Assembly: GCA_040365065.1 (NCBI GenBank)
Contig: BAABNI010000009.1
Span: 98,893 to 162,892 of the forward strand
Reading direction: 5' to 3'
Length of the DNA stretch: 64,000 nt
Origin: Pelagadaptatus aseana
GTDB taxonomy: Bacteria; Pseudomonadota; Gammaproteobacteria; Pseudomonadales; Cellvibrionaceae
Position numbers and translations under genes: made by a program. This document shows positions 18,306 through 27,724 of the stretch, piece by piece (position 1 is the stretch's first letter; every line of letters begins with the position of its first letter). The notes below the pieces were generated by a model. The model searched no databases, was not told where the DNA came from, and saw only the letters and a list, made by a program, of their open reading frames with translations.

Positions 18306-18998
18306 TCAACAAAGAGAAATGTAGCGTTCAAATATTTCACGAGCGTGATTATCCAGCAGATGGTTCAGGGGCAAGTTGTTTTCAGACAACAGGCGCTGAA
18401 ACAACTCGAAATCGTAGGCCTGCTGTAGCGAATCTGCCAGAGGGTAATAACTGATGTGCCAGGGTTCTGGAGCTACTCCACCGCGATCAAGGGCATAGGG
18501 GCGACAAAAATCTTCTCCACCCTCCCCTTTGAGGTATTCACCCAGCCAACAGTGAAACTCCGCCAGAGGACCACCCGCCACGCACTCAGCGGCAGTAAGC
18601 TGTAAGGCCAGCCCCTGTTTACGCAGTGCATCGGCGGCAAACACATCCAGATCAGTACCCCAGTGATGACGGGAAGCACCGGGAATGGCCGACCAGCGCA
18701 ATAGCGCCCAAAGCGCTTCGGTTTCTGACAGGTGATTGATATCCAACGGCTGCTCATCGGCATCCAGCAGCGGCCGGCGGCCGGCCAGCTTATCCTGCCA
18801 AATCACCAGCTGGCGCTGATAACTGCGATAACCACTGGCAACAGCCAGTTCAAACCCCGCCTCGGCTGCAGCCTCGCGCATGCGCTGCAAGGGGGCGACA
18901 ACATCACGATGAACCAGATGACCACTCCAGCAGGGACATAACGGCGATTCGTCTCGCCCGGTTAAAAAATCATAACGGACACTGGAGGCGTTTTTCAT
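18306..18998 (-). CDS. M15-family D-alanyl-D-alanine carboxypeptidase-like protein
   Basis: Probable zinc peptidase acting on peptidoglycan peptides (VanY/LdcB type). Zinc-site motifs are visible: SGYRSYQRQLVIW before the site, SRHHWGTDLDVF (HxxxxxxD), and PEPWHISYYP with the final His and acidic residue. No clear signal peptide is present at the N-terminus MKNASSVRYDFLTGRDESPL, so localisation is uncertain. The substrate is inferred from the family only. It is a single gene upstream of cysE on the same strand, separated by about 85 bp. Confidence 0.82.
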   Translation of the reverse strand: MKNASSVRYDFLTGRDESPLCPCWSGHLVHRDVVAPLQRMREAAAEAGFELAVASGYRSYQRQLVIWQDKLAGRRPLLDADEQPLDINHLSETEALWALLRWSAIPGASRHHWGTDLDVFAADALRKQGLALQLTAAECVAGGPLAEFHCWLGEYLKGEGGEDFCRPYALDRGGVAPEPWHISYYPLADSLQQAYDFELFQRLLSENNLPLNHLLDNHAREIFERYISLC

Positions 18999-19121
18999 AA
19001 GCCAATATCAACTCTGGGGACATTGCACAGGCCTCTCAGTGTACTATACTGGATCGGCCTGATATTCCTTTTAGGCCTAACAATACAATAAATATAATAA
19101 TTTTTGCGGGGATCTTGCTGG

Positions 19122-19400
19122 ATGACCCAGTCACAAAGCGATTTGCTGGAGCTTAAGAATCTTGGCGCAGCGAGCGTGAATATATTGCACGCCATCGGCA
19201 TCAACAACTACGAAGACCTGAAGAGCACCGGCTCGGTCGAGGCCTACACCAAAATCAAAAATCGGGGCATCAATGTCTCCAAGGTCATGCTTTACGCACT
19301 GGAAGGGGCCCTGCTCAATGTTCCCTGGAATGAACTCGATAGCACCATCAAGCAAGAACTGGTGGATCAGGCCAACAAGCGACTGGAACAGGCATCCTGA
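19122..19400 (+). CDS. TfoX C-terminal-domain-like protein
   Basis: Small protein of 92 residues. It reads DLLELKNLGAASVNILHAIGINNYEDLKSTG, matching the helix-hairpin-helix-like C-terminal domain of TfoX/Sxy competence regulators, without the N-terminal domain. The start at the ATG (19122) is chosen because the upstream TTG at 19104 only adds a non-conserved MRGSCW. Stand-alone TfoX C-terminal proteins are of unknown function; a role in competence is not supported by any neighbour. htpX follows 123 bp downstream. Confidence 0.75.
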   Translation: MTQSQSDLLELKNLGAASVNILHAIGINNYEDLKSTGSVEAYTKIKNRGINVSKVMLYALEGALLNVPWNELDSTIKQELVDQANKRLEQAS

Positions 19401-19523
19401 AACAGGGTGCGCCACATTCTTTGCTTTTATTCACACAAATTTCTCACCCCAGCAATTGAATTTTGCCGTTTAGCGCGCATCATATAAGCCATTACTGAAG
19501 CCAAAATTCATAAGGAGCTTATT

Positions 19524-20414
19524 GTGTTGCGTATCGGTCTGTTTCTGTTAACCAACCTCGCGGTAATACTGATGGCCAGCATCACCCTCAATATTTTGGG
19601 GGTTGGTTCCTATCTGGACGCCAGCGGTTCCGGCTTGAACCTTAACAATTTGCTGGTGTTCTGTGCCGTCTTTGGTTTTAGCGGCTCGATTATTTCGCTG
19701 CTGCTGTCAAAGACCATGGCCAAGATGAGCACCCGCACCCAGATCATTACTCAGCCCAGAAGTGCCGACGAGAAATGGCTGGTAGACACCGTTGCCGATC
19801 TCGCGCAAAAGGCCGGCATTGGCATGCCAGAAGTGGGGGTTTTTCCCGCTCAGGAATCCAATGCTTTCGCCACAGGCTGGAACCGCAATAATGCTCTGGT
19901 GGCCGTCAGCCTTGGGTTGCTGCAGCGTTTTGACAAAGAAGAAATTCGTGCGGTACTGGCCCACGAAATCGGTCACGTTGCCAACGGTGACATGATCACC
20001 CTGTCACTGATTCAGGGCGTGGTTAACACCTTTGTGATGTTCTTTGCCCGCATCATCGGTCACACCATTGATCGCGCCGTATTCAAAAACGATCAGGGTC
20101 ACGGTTTTGCCTATTACATCAGCGTATTTGTCGCCGAAATGGTGTTGGGCCTGCTGGCCTCGATTATCGTTATGCGCTTCTCCCGCTACCGAGAATTTCG
20201 CGCCGACCACGCAGGCGCCGAGCTGGCTGGCCGGGGTGCGATGATCCGCGCTCTGCAGCGTCTGAAAATGGAAGTGGATGCCAAGGTGCCAAGCTCCATG
20301 CCCGACAGCATCTATGCCTTCGGCATCAGTGGCGGCTTCAAGGAGAGAATGAGTGACCTGTTTGCCAGCCACCCACCGCTGGAGCGCCGCATCGAAGCGC
20401 TGCAGCAGGGTTGA
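19524..20414 (+). CDS. htpX: Membrane zinc protease HtpX
   Basis: Inner-membrane M48 endopeptidase that helps degrade damaged membrane proteins alongside FtsH. Two N-terminal helices (LFLLTNLAVILMASITLNIL; LLVFCAVFGFSGSIISLLLS) precede the catalytic motif AVLAHEIGHVANGD, and two further helices follow (about 155-215). SRYREFRADHAGAELAG holds the third zinc ligand. GTG is the start, with AAGGAG 7 bp upstream. Its 296 residues are usual. The stop overlaps the TTG start of the Rieske gene. Confidence 0.96.
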   Translation: MLRIGLFLLTNLAVILMASITLNILGVGSYLDASGSGLNLNNLLVFCAVFGFSGSIISLLLSKTMAKMSTRTQIITQPRSADEKWLVDTVADLAQKAGIGMPEVGVFPAQESNAFATGWNRNNALVAVSLGLLQRFDKEEIRAVLAHEIGHVANGDMITLSLIQGVVNTFVMFFARIIGHTIDRAVFKNDQGHGFAYYISVFVAEMVLGLLASIIVMRFSRYREFRADHAGAELAGRGAMIRALQRLKMEVDAKVPSSMPDSIYAFGISGGFKERMSDLFASHPPLERRIEALQQG

Positions 20415-20737
20415 GCACAGTGCAACTGTGCGAGCTTGAAGACCTGATCAATCACCACAGCAAAGGCTTTGTGGTGAACGATCAGGCTCTGTTTGTGGTA
20501 CGAAAAAATGACAAGGTGTTTGCCTACAAGAATCACTGCCCCCATTTGGGAATTCAATTGAACTGGCAAGAAGACAGCTTTCTCACCTATGAAAAAGAAC
20601 TGATTCAGTGCTCAACCCACGGAGCGCTGTTCAACATTCACAACGGCTTGTGTGTCGCCGGCCCCTGCAGCGGCCAATCTCTGGAAGCCATCCCCGTCAC
20701 CATTGATCAGGGCAAAGTGCTGATCACTCTGGCGTAG
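20411..20737 (+). CDS. Rieske [2Fe-2S] ferredoxin-like protein
   Basis: Small soluble Rieske protein (108 residues). The cluster ligands are NHCPHLG and CSTHGALFNI, the C-x-H and C-x2-H pairs. The domain resembles ferredoxin components of dioxygenases and NirD, but no oxygenase gene is nearby, so its partner is unknown. The start appears to be a TTG overlapping the htpX stop (TTGA), which suggests coupled translation; a GTG a few codons on is an alternative. The 3' end overlaps the convergent sfsA by 14 bp. Confidence 0.88.
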   Translation: MSTVQLCELEDLINHHSKGFVVNDQALFVVRKNDKVFAYKNHCPHLGIQLNWQEDSFLTYEKELIQCSTHGALFNIHNGLCVAGPCSGQSLEAIPVTIDQGKVLITLA

Positions 20738-21467
20738 TCGAAACCGGCAACTCGGTATCCAGTACAATCTCCTCGGCGCTGATGCGGGCGCGGTAAGCAT
20801 AGACCTCAACCCCATCCGCCACAGCCTGATAAAAAGCCTCGGCATAGTCAGGATCAATATCTACCGCCGGAGCCACGCTCTCAATCCCGGTGTGCTGTAC
20901 ACAAAAGAGCAAAACGGCCCGATGCCCCTGTTGCACCATCAGGGACAACTCGCGCAAATGTTTGGTCCCTCGGGTGCTGACCGAGTCCGGGAACAACCCC
21001 TGACCACCGTCCTGACAGAGAGTGACATTTTTGACTTCGACGTAGCACTGCTCATGCCGGTCATCGACGTCACGCGCCAGCAGCATATCAATGCGACTGC
21101 GTTCATCGCCGTAACGCACCTCCGTGCGCAGACTGGAATAGCCCTGTAACTGGGCAATAATCCCCGATTCTACCGCCTCGACCACCAAGCCATTGGCCCG
21201 CCCGGTATTGATACCGGCCAAATCACCGGCAGGGGTGGTGGCGATCTCCCAGGTGCAGGGGTATTTGCGTTTAGGATTGTCGGAGCGGGAAAACCAGCAG
21301 GGCTCCCCTTCGGCCAGACAAGCCTTCATGGAGCCGGTATTGGGGCAGTGAATGGTCATCTCCGAGCCATCGGGCAGACGCACATCAGCCAGAAAACGTT
21401 TGTAGCGTTTCAGTAAAATTCCCCGTTCCAGGGCGGGCTCGATTTTCACAACTGAATCCTCGGTCAT
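20724..21467 (-). CDS. sfsA: SfsA family DNA/RNA nuclease-fold protein
   Basis: Homologue of sugar fermentation stimulation protein A. It contains RYKRFLADVRLPDG, TIHCPNTGSMKACLAEG, RTEVRYGDERSRIDMLL, CYVEVKNVTL and FPDSVSTRGTKHLREL. The D/E-x-K pattern in YVEVKNV fits the nuclease-like core reported for the family. The in vivo role is unsettled. The start is set at MTEDSVVKIEP (21467, 247 residues); an in-frame ATG at 21533 would add 22 unconserved residues, and neither has a clear ribosome-binding site. It sits before dksA as in Pseudomonas. Confidence 0.9.
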   Translation of the reverse strand: MTEDSVVKIEPALERGILLKRYKRFLADVRLPDGSEMTIHCPNTGSMKACLAEGEPCWFSRSDNPKRKYPCTWEIATTPAGDLAGINTGRANGLVVEAVESGIIAQLQGYSSLRTEVRYGDERSRIDMLLARDVDDRHEQCYVEVKNVTLCQDGGQGLFPDSVSTRGTKHLRELSLMVQQGHRAVLLFCVQHTGIESVAPAVDIDPDYAEAFYQAVADGVEVYAYRARISAEEIVLDTELPVSTTPE

Positions 21468-21675
21468 ATCAAGTGGTTGACAGCAGGCTCGAAGCGGCGC
21501 AGTATCCGCGCCCAAATAAAAAGTGGGAACCATAAAACAGTGGCAGCCCCCCAGCAGATCTGTTAGCTTTTTACAGTTAACCCGACCAGGCTTATAACCT
21601 TACGAGACCAGTCGGCTGCGGATTTGATCATTAAGCACCACCAGACGCAACTCCAATATAGAGGCGACAAGAACA

Positions 21676-22119
21676 ATGCCGAAGAGCGCTAAGAAAAACG
21701 ACCCTATCACCCTGCGGGACTTCACTCCTTATAAAGAGAAGAAGGGTGAAGAGTATATGAACGACAACCAGAAGGAACACTTCAAGGCCCTGTTGTTCAG
21801 CTGGAAAAAAGAACTGATGGAAGAAGTTGATCGCACCGTATCTCATATGAAAGATGAGGCCGCCAACTTTCCCGACCCTGCCGACCGCGCCAGCCAGGAA
21901 GAAGAGTTCAGTTTGGAATTGCGCACCCGCGACCGCGAGCGCAAGCTGATCAAAAAAATCGACAGCACTCTGGAGCTGATTGAGAACGACGACTACGGCT
22001 GGTGTGACACCTGCGGTGTTGAAATCGGCATTCGTCGACTGGAAGCCCGCCCGACAGCCACTCAATGCATCGACTGCAAAACCCTCGACGAGATCAAGGA
22101 AAAACAGCTGGGCGGCTAA
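21676..22119 (+). CDS. dksA: RNA polymerase-binding transcription factor DksA
   Basis: Binds the secondary channel of RNA polymerase and, with ppGpp, controls stringent-response promoters. The coiled-coil tip carries the DPADRAS motif with the two essential aspartates. The zinc finger is CDTCGVEIGIRRLEARPTA followed by CIDC. Its 147 residues match E. coli DksA (151). It is upstream of gluQ by 14 bp, the usual dksA-gluQ pair. Confidence 0.97.
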   Translation: MPKSAKKNDPITLRDFTPYKEKKGEEYMNDNQKEHFKALLFSWKKELMEEVDRTVSHMKDEAANFPDPADRASQEEEFSLELRTRDRERKLIKKIDSTLELIENDDYGWCDTCGVEIGIRRLEARPTATQCIDCKTLDEIKEKQLGG

Positions 22120-22133
22120 GCCTTCTGGCCGTC

Positions 22134-23036
22134 ATGATCGAGCCCCCCGACTCGACCCATCGCCCGGCCTACACCGGGCGTTTTGCCCCTTCCCCTACCG
22201 GCAAACTCCATCAAGGCTCATTGCTCGCCGCTCTGGCCAGCTATTTAGACGCGCGTCACCATCAGGGGCGCTGGCTGGTTCGCATGGAAGATCTCGATCC
22301 TCCCCGCGAACAGCCAGGGGCCGCAACCGCCATTTTGCAATCGCTGGAAGCCCACGGCCTCTTCTGGGATGGACCCGTGCTGTTTCAGAGCCAGCGCCTG
22401 GATGATTATCAAGAGATCCTCAACCAGCTCCAGCAACAGGGTCTGACCTACCCATGCAACTGCAATCGCCAGCGCATGAAAAACCTCAACGGCATTTATG
22501 ACGGCCACTGCCGGACATTTCCCGCCGACCGACCGCCATTCGCTACCCGGCTATGCACAGAGGACAGGGACATCCGCTTTGACGACCTGTTTCAAGGTCC
22601 GCAACAACAAAACCTTGCTCGCGAAGTGGGAGATTTTGTGATTCACCGCAAAGACGGCCTGTTTGCCTATCAACTGGCCGTTAGCGTCGACGACACCCAC
22701 CAGAACATCTCCCATGTGATTCGCGGCTGCGATCTGCTGGATTCCACCCCCAGACAACTGAGGCTGTTCGAACTGCTCAATACCGAACCACCCACTTATG
22801 GTCATTTGCCGGTTATCGTTAACAGCGAAGGCCAAAAGCTCAGCAAACAGACCTTTGCCAAACCCCTCGACAACCGCACCGCTGCGGATAATTTACTGCT
22901 GGCACTTAAGCAGCTGGGCATACCAGCCCCCGGGGACCTGATCGGCGCAGACTGCAACACTCTGCTACTCTGGGCCACACCCCATTGGCAAAGGGCCAAG
23001 GTGCCGCAAGGCCAGACCATTGCGGCACAGTCCTGA
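22134..23036 (+). CDS. gluQ: Glutamyl-Q tRNA(Asp) synthetase
   Basis: Attaches glutamate to queuosine at the wobble position of tRNA-Asp. It is a truncated glutamyl-tRNA synthetase without the anticodon-binding domain. It shows GRFAPSPTGKLHQGSLLAAL (HIGH-like), the zinc-site pattern YPCNCNRQRMKN with GIYDGHC, and the KMSKS counterpart QKLSKQTF. The ATG at 22134 gives 300 residues, typical for GluQ-RS; an upstream ATG inside dksA would add unrelated sequence. Confidence 0.95.
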   Translation: MIEPPDSTHRPAYTGRFAPSPTGKLHQGSLLAALASYLDARHHQGRWLVRMEDLDPPREQPGAATAILQSLEAHGLFWDGPVLFQSQRLDDYQEILNQLQQQGLTYPCNCNRQRMKNLNGIYDGHCRTFPADRPPFATRLCTEDRDIRFDDLFQGPQQQNLAREVGDFVIHRKDGLFAYQLAVSVDDTHQNISHVIRGCDLLDSTPRQLRLFELLNTEPPTYGHLPVIVNSEGQKLSKQTFAKPLDNRTAADNLLLALKQLGIPAPGDLIGADCNTLLLWATPHWQRAKVPQGQTIAAQS

Positions 23037-23144
23037 TGCCTTCGCCCGCGACTCCCAACCACCTCGGGTAAAGCCAAGCGATGGCAACAGCCAAAAGACT
23101 TGAGTAAGATTCGCACTTCGAATTCTGGGCCAGCCGGCAACACT

Positions 23145-23315
23145 ATGAATAATCAAAGGCTATTGATTGTAGCGATGCTGATCGTCTACATCTTTTCGCC
23201 AATCATCTTTAACTGGATCGTCAATCCCGCAGGCAATTGGTATCGCCCTTACATCATCTGGGTATTACTGATTGCAGTTGCTTTTGTCCTGCAGCTGCAG
23301 CGGAGCAGGAAATGA
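23145..23315 (+). CDS. cbrX: Small membrane protein CbrX-like, translationally coupled to cbrA
   Basis: A 56-residue protein with two predicted membrane helices: LLIVAMLIVYIFSPIIFNWI and YIIWVLLIAVAFVLQL, then a basic end QRSRK. Its stop overlaps the ATG of cbrA by 4 bp (ATGA), so cbrA translation is probably coupled to it. Pseudomonas putida has a small gene called cbrX in the same position, described as coupled to cbrA (my recollection). Homology is inferred from position and topology rather than an alignment. An earlier in-frame start at 23100 lacks support. Confidence 0.75.
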   Translation: MNNQRLLIVAMLIVYIFSPIIFNWIVNPAGNWYRPYIIWVLLIAVAFVLQLQRSRK

Positions 23316-26260
23316 CCTTCAGCATTACTGAAATCAGTGTTCTGGGTATTCTGTACACGGCCGCGTTGTTTTTGATTGCCTTTTTGACCGACCGAGGCGT
23401 GTTCCCGGAGCGATGGTCTCGCCACCCCCTGATCTATATCCTCTCCACTGGCGTGGTCATCAGTGCCTGGGCCTATTATGGCGTGGTCGATCTGGCATTT
23501 CAGTTTGGCTATGGCTCTCTGGCTTACTATCTGGGCTCTTGCGCGCTGTTTCTATTTGCGCCAGTGGTGCTGCTGCCGCTGGTGCAACTGGCGCGACGCT
23601 TCCAGCTACGATCACTGGCCGATCTGATGGTGTTTCGCTACCACAGTCAGGCAGCCGGAGCTCTGACCGCAATCTGCCTGCTGGTTGCCTCCCTGCCCAT
23701 TATCGCCCTGCAAATTCAAGCGGTCGCCGATACCGTGCAAATCATGACGGCCAATAAAACCGCCCATATATTTGCCATGGAGTTGCCCTTTCGCGACGTG
23801 GTAGCCATTGGCTACTGCGCCATCCTAGCCATGTTCACGGTAATCTATGGCCACAACACCCGCAGCGAAAACAGCCTGATGCTGGCCATGGCCGCGGAAT
23901 CCCTGATCAAAGTCATCGCTCTGGGGGCCGTGGGACTGGCCGCCATCTACTATGTCTTTGGTGATCTGCAATCACTTGATCAGTGGCTTTTAGACAACCC
24001 CAATCAATTTGATATTTTGCACCAGGCGGCCAGAGATTCCTCCAGCCACGCATTACTGGTGGTCTTTTGCGCCTCAGCCGTCACCCTGCCGCAACTGTTT
24101 CATATGGCATCGCTCAAATCGGAGCCCGGCGAAGTCACCGCCACTCTGAGCTGGGGTTTCCCGCTGATGTTGCTGTTTCTGGCCCTGCCCATCTTCCCGA
24201 TCATGTGGGCCGGCTTCGAGCTGGGTACGCCCTTGCCTCCCCAGTATTTCACCATCGGTGTGCCGCTGATGCTGGAATCCAAAGCCCTCAGCATTCTCGC
24301 CTTTCTCGGCGGCATCTCTGCGGCGACCGGCGCCCTGATGGCGATCACCATTCACCTCAGCACCATGCTGATGAATCACTGGGTACTGCCCTTCACCCCC
24401 ATCCGCCATGGCCGCCTGCATCGTCAGCTGCAGCTGACCCACAGCGTCGTCGCCATTACCCTGTTTGCTGCCGGCTACGGTTTCTATCGTCTGCTCGCCA
24501 ACAACTACAGTCTCACTGACATGGCCCTGATGTACTTTATTGGCACCCTGCAGTTTCTGCCCGGCATCTTTTCTGTGTCGTTCTGGCCCGGCAACAACAG
24601 CAAAGGGTTTATGGCCGGCCTGACAGCGGGCATCGCCATCTGGGCCATTGGCATGCTGCTGCCGGCAATCACCGGTGCGGATCGCATTCCCGCCGAATTG
24701 CTGGGCCACGAGATTCAGCTCGGTGTCGAAAACTGGCAGACCATCACCCTGTGGTCCCTGACCCTGAACATTATCCTGATGTTTATCGTGTCTTCCGTGT
24801 CCGACACCAGCGAAGAAGAACGCTACAGCGCGGAACTGTGTACCGATGACGAATTAAGCCACCCGCTGAGGCGGGTGCTGAGCCTTCACAGCGTCCAGGA
24901 TTTTGTCGATCAGCTGGCACAATCGCTCGGTGACAAAGACGCCAATCTGGAAGTCATGCGCGCCCTGGAAGATCTCAAACTGTCTCCCAGCGAACGCCGC
25001 CCCTACGCCCTGAGACGCCTGCGCGACCAACTGGAAATCAACCTTTCCGGGCTGATGGGTACCACCATGGCTACGGAACTGGTGAACCGCCACATCCCCT
25101 ACAGCCTGCCCGAGGGCAAAGGCAGCACCGACATCAATCTGATTGAATCGCGCCTGTCCGAGTACCGCAACCAACTGACCGGTATGGCGGCGGAACTCGA
25201 CGACCTGCGATTATTCCACCGCAACACATTGGAGCGCCTGCCCTTGGCAACCTGCTCACTGGGCCGCGACACCGAGATCCTGATGTGGAACCGGGCCATG
25301 GAAAAGCTCACCGGTATTTCCGCGGAAGCCACCATCGGCTCGAGCCTTGAGAGCCTGCCGTCACCATGGAACCAACTGATCAGCGACTTTACCGAATCTC
25401 CCTCAGATCACGAGCACAATCGTCAGGTCAGCATTGCCGGCAACAAGCACTGGCTAAGTCTGCACAAGGCGAATATCCGCACCCCGGCCAACAGCGGCGA
25501 TGACAATCAGGTCATCCTGCTGGAAGACACCACCGAAATCCAACGACTGGAGCAGGAGCTGATTCACAGCGAACGACTGGCGTCCATCGGTCGATTGGCC
25601 GCCGGGGTGGCACATGAAATCGGCAATCCGGTCACGGGCATCGCCTGCCTTGCGCAAAACCTCAAATACGAAACCGAGACAGACGACATTCAGGAAACCT
25701 CGGCCCAGATCGTCGGCCAAACCGAGCGCATCAGCCGTATCGTTCAGTCTCTGGTGACCTTTTCCCATTCCGGGCAACACTCCGACACCCAGCTTGAAAG
25801 TGTCACCCTGCGCCACTGCGCAGAGGAAGCCATCCAATTGCTGTCACTGGACAAAAACAAGACTCAGGTGCTGTACATCAACAACATTGATCCGGAGCAC
25901 CGCATTACCGGTGATTCCCAGAGGTTGATTCAGGTATTTATCAACCTGCTGTCCAATGCCCGGGACGCCAGCAACGAAGGAGATCGCGTCACGGTCGCCT
26001 CGGAACTGCAGCCGCCATACACTGTGCTTGAGATTACCGACGAAGGCAGTGGTATCAGCGAAGAACAGCAACCTCAGGTGTTCGAGCCTTTCTTTACCAG
26101 CAAGGAACCGGGGGAAGGCACCGGCCTGGGCCTGGCAATGGTGTACAGTATCGCCGAACAGCATAAAGCCCATATTGAAATCGACAGCCCGCCACCGGGA
26201 CAAACACAGGGCACCCGATTCACCATCAAATTTCCATTGTTACCTGTAACAACCTCTTGA
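23312..26260 (+). CDS. cbrA: Sensor histidine kinase CbrA with solute-symporter-like N-terminus
   Basis: Inner-membrane sensor of the CbrAB system that governs carbon/nitrogen balance and amino-acid use. Residues about 1-490 form a sodium:solute-symporter-like domain with about 13 helices. A linker follows, then a PAS domain (about 635-740; RLPLATCSLGRDTEILMWNR), the dimerisation/phosphoacceptor domain (H-box VAHEIGNPVTGIA, His about 768), and an HATPase domain (NLLSNARDASNEGD, GTGLGLAMVYSIAEQHKAH). Its 982 residues are almost the same as Pseudomonas CbrA. The start overlaps the cbrX stop. Histidine transport has been shown for a Pseudomonas CbrA; the substrate here is unknown. Confidence 0.94.
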   Translation: MTFSITEISVLGILYTAALFLIAFLTDRGVFPERWSRHPLIYILSTGVVISAWAYYGVVDLAFQFGYGSLAYYLGSCALFLFAPVVLLPLVQLARRFQLRSLADLMVFRYHSQAAGALTAICLLVASLPIIALQIQAVADTVQIMTANKTAHIFAMELPFRDVVAIGYCAILAMFTVIYGHNTRSENSLMLAMAAESLIKVIALGAVGLAAIYYVFGDLQSLDQWLLDNPNQFDILHQAARDSSSHALLVVFCASAVTLPQLFHMASLKSEPGEVTATLSWGFPLMLLFLALPIFPIMWAGFELGTPLPPQYFTIGVPLMLESKALSILAFLGGISAATGALMAITIHLSTMLMNHWVLPFTPIRHGRLHRQLQLTHSVVAITLFAAGYGFYRLLANNYSLTDMALMYFIGTLQFLPGIFSVSFWPGNNSKGFMAGLTAGIAIWAIGMLLPAITGADRIPAELLGHEIQLGVENWQTITLWSLTLNIILMFIVSSVSDTSEEERYSAELCTDDELSHPLRRVLSLHSVQDFVDQLAQSLGDKDANLEVMRALEDLKLSPSERRPYALRRLRDQLEINLSGLMGTTMATELVNRHIPYSLPEGKGSTDINLIESRLSEYRNQLTGMAAELDDLRLFHRNTLERLPLATCSLGRDTEILMWNRAMEKLTGISAEATIGSSLESLPSPWNQLISDFTESPSDHEHNRQVSIAGNKHWLSLHKANIRTPANSGDDNQVILLEDTTEIQRLEQELIHSERLASIGRLAAGVAHEIGNPVTGIACLAQNLKYETETDDIQETSAQIVGQTERISRIVQSLVTFSHSGQHSDTQLESVTLRHCAEEAIQLLSLDKNKTQVLYINNIDPEHRITGDSQRLIQVFINLLSNARDASNEGDRVTVASELQPPYTVLEITDEGSGISEEQQPQVFEPFFTSKEPGEGTGLGLAMVYSIAEQHKAHIEIDSPPPGQTQGTRFTIKFPLLPVTTS

Positions 26261-26299
26261 AAGTAACACCCTCACAGGTAACACTTACCATAGGTAACA
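26237..26299 (+). promoter_or_regulatory. Cluster of GTAACA repeats ahead of cbrB
   Basis: A palindrome TTGTTAC-CT-GTAACAA (26237-26252) overlaps the end of cbrA. Three direct GTAACA repeats follow, starting near 26263, 26278 and 26294, at 15-16 bp intervals. The same half-site recurs upstream of the A-rich RNA. This suggests a transcription-factor array, perhaps CbrB autoregulation. Function inferred. Confidence 0.55.
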
Positions 26300-26323
26300 A
26301 ACAGCAAAGATATCGGCACCAGC

Positions 26324-27724
26324 ATGAGCAAAATACTGATCGTTGAAGACGAAGACATCATTCGCACCGCACTGCGCAAATTACTTGAGCGCAACGGCTT
26401 TGATGTCCGTGAGGCGGCCTCGGTTACCGAAGCCACCAGCAAACACAACTTCAGCGATTACAATCTGATCATCAGCGACCTGCGCCTCCCGGGGGCCCCC
26501 GGCACAGATCTGATAGAACTGGCCGGCCAGATTCCGGTACTGATCATGACCAGCTACGCCAGCTTGCGCTCGGCGGTGGACTCCATGCGCCTCGGCGCTG
26601 TCGACTACATTGCCAAACCCTTCGATCACGAAGAGATGATCAGCGCAGTCAAACGGGTGCTCAGTAAAGCGCGAACCGTGGCCAGACAGGCCCCGGAGCA
26701 ACCGCCCAAAGCCAAGGCGCCCGGCATGATCGGTGACAGCCCTGCCATGCAAAAGCTCTACAGCCGCATCCACAAAGTTGCCCCCACCAGTGCCTCGGTA
26801 CTGATCCATGGTGAAACCGGTACCGGTAAGGAACTGGCGGCCAAGGCCCTGCATCAGGAGAGCCCGCGCAGTTCGAATCCCATGATATCGGTGAACTGCG
26901 CCGCCATTCCCGAAACCCTGATCGAATCCGAACTGTTTGGTCACGAAAAAGGGGCTTTTACCGGGGCAGCCAGTCAGCGCGAGGGCCTGATTGCAGCGGC
27001 CGACGGAGGCACTCTGTTTCTCGATGAAATTGGTGAATTGCCGCTGGAAGCTCAGGCCCGACTGCTCCGGGTGCTACAGGAAGGCGAAGTGCGCCCCATC
27101 GGCTCGATTGAATCGAGAAAAGTGGATGTGCGCTTGGTAGCAGCCACTCACCGCGACCTGCATAAACTCTGTAAAGAAGGCAAGTTCCGGGAAGACCTCT
27201 ACTACCGCATTAACGTCCTGCAACTCACTTTGACGCCCCTGCGCGATCGTGGCAAAGACATTCTGGCGCTCACCACCAACCTTCTGCAGCGCTACTGCGA
27301 AGAGATGGGCAAACCAAGCCTGCAATTATCACCGGAAGCCATTCAGGCCATCACCACCTATACCTGGCCCGGCAATGTCCGGGAACTGGAAAACGCGATT
27401 CAGCGTGCCGTGATCCTCTGTGAAGATGAACGTGAAATCAGCCACGACCTGCTGGATATCGAACTGGACCTGATCAATCTCAGGGAGGCCGGCATCGAGC
27501 CCAATAACGCTCGACAGCAGCTCGACAGCCTCAGCTCGGAAAGCACCGATCCCGCCGAAGATCTGTCATTGGAGGACTACTTCCAGCGTTTTGTTCTGGA
27601 AAATCAGGACACCATGAGCGAGACCGAACTGGCGCGCAAACTGGGCGTCAGCCGCAAATGCCTCTGGGAAAGACGCCAGCGCCTTGGCATTCCGAGAAAG
27701 AAAAGTTCTGCCAAAAACGCCTGA
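26324..27724 (+). CDS. cbrB: Sigma-54-dependent response regulator CbrB
   Basis: NtrC-family activator phosphorylated by CbrA. Receiver domain 1-120 with acidic pocket VEDED and phosphoacceptor Asp52 (IISDLRLPG). AAA+ domain about 143-375: Walker A GETGTGKE, the sigma-54 contact loop GAFTGA, and GGTLFLDEIGELPLEAQARLL. A C-terminal Fis-type helix-turn-helix is read in SETELARKLGVSRKCLWERR. Its 466 residues fit CbrB. GTAACA sites lie just upstream and a sigma-54 promoter lies 240 bp downstream, consistent with its known target, crcZ, in Pseudomonas. Confidence 0.95.
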   Translation: MSKILIVEDEDIIRTALRKLLERNGFDVREAASVTEATSKHNFSDYNLIISDLRLPGAPGTDLIELAGQIPVLIMTSYASLRSAVDSMRLGAVDYIAKPFDHEEMISAVKRVLSKARTVARQAPEQPPKAKAPGMIGDSPAMQKLYSRIHKVAPTSASVLIHGETGTGKELAAKALHQESPRSSNPMISVNCAAIPETLIESELFGHEKGAFTGAASQREGLIAAADGGTLFLDEIGELPLEAQARLLRVLQEGEVRPIGSIESRKVDVRLVAATHRDLHKLCKEGKFREDLYYRINVLQLTLTPLRDRGKDILALTTNLLQRYCEEMGKPSLQLSPEAIQAITTYTWPGNVRELENAIQRAVILCEDEREISHDLLDIELDLINLREAGIEPNNARQQLDSLSSESTDPAEDLSLEDYFQRFVLENQDTMSETELARKLGVSRKCLWERRQRLGIPRKKSSAKNA

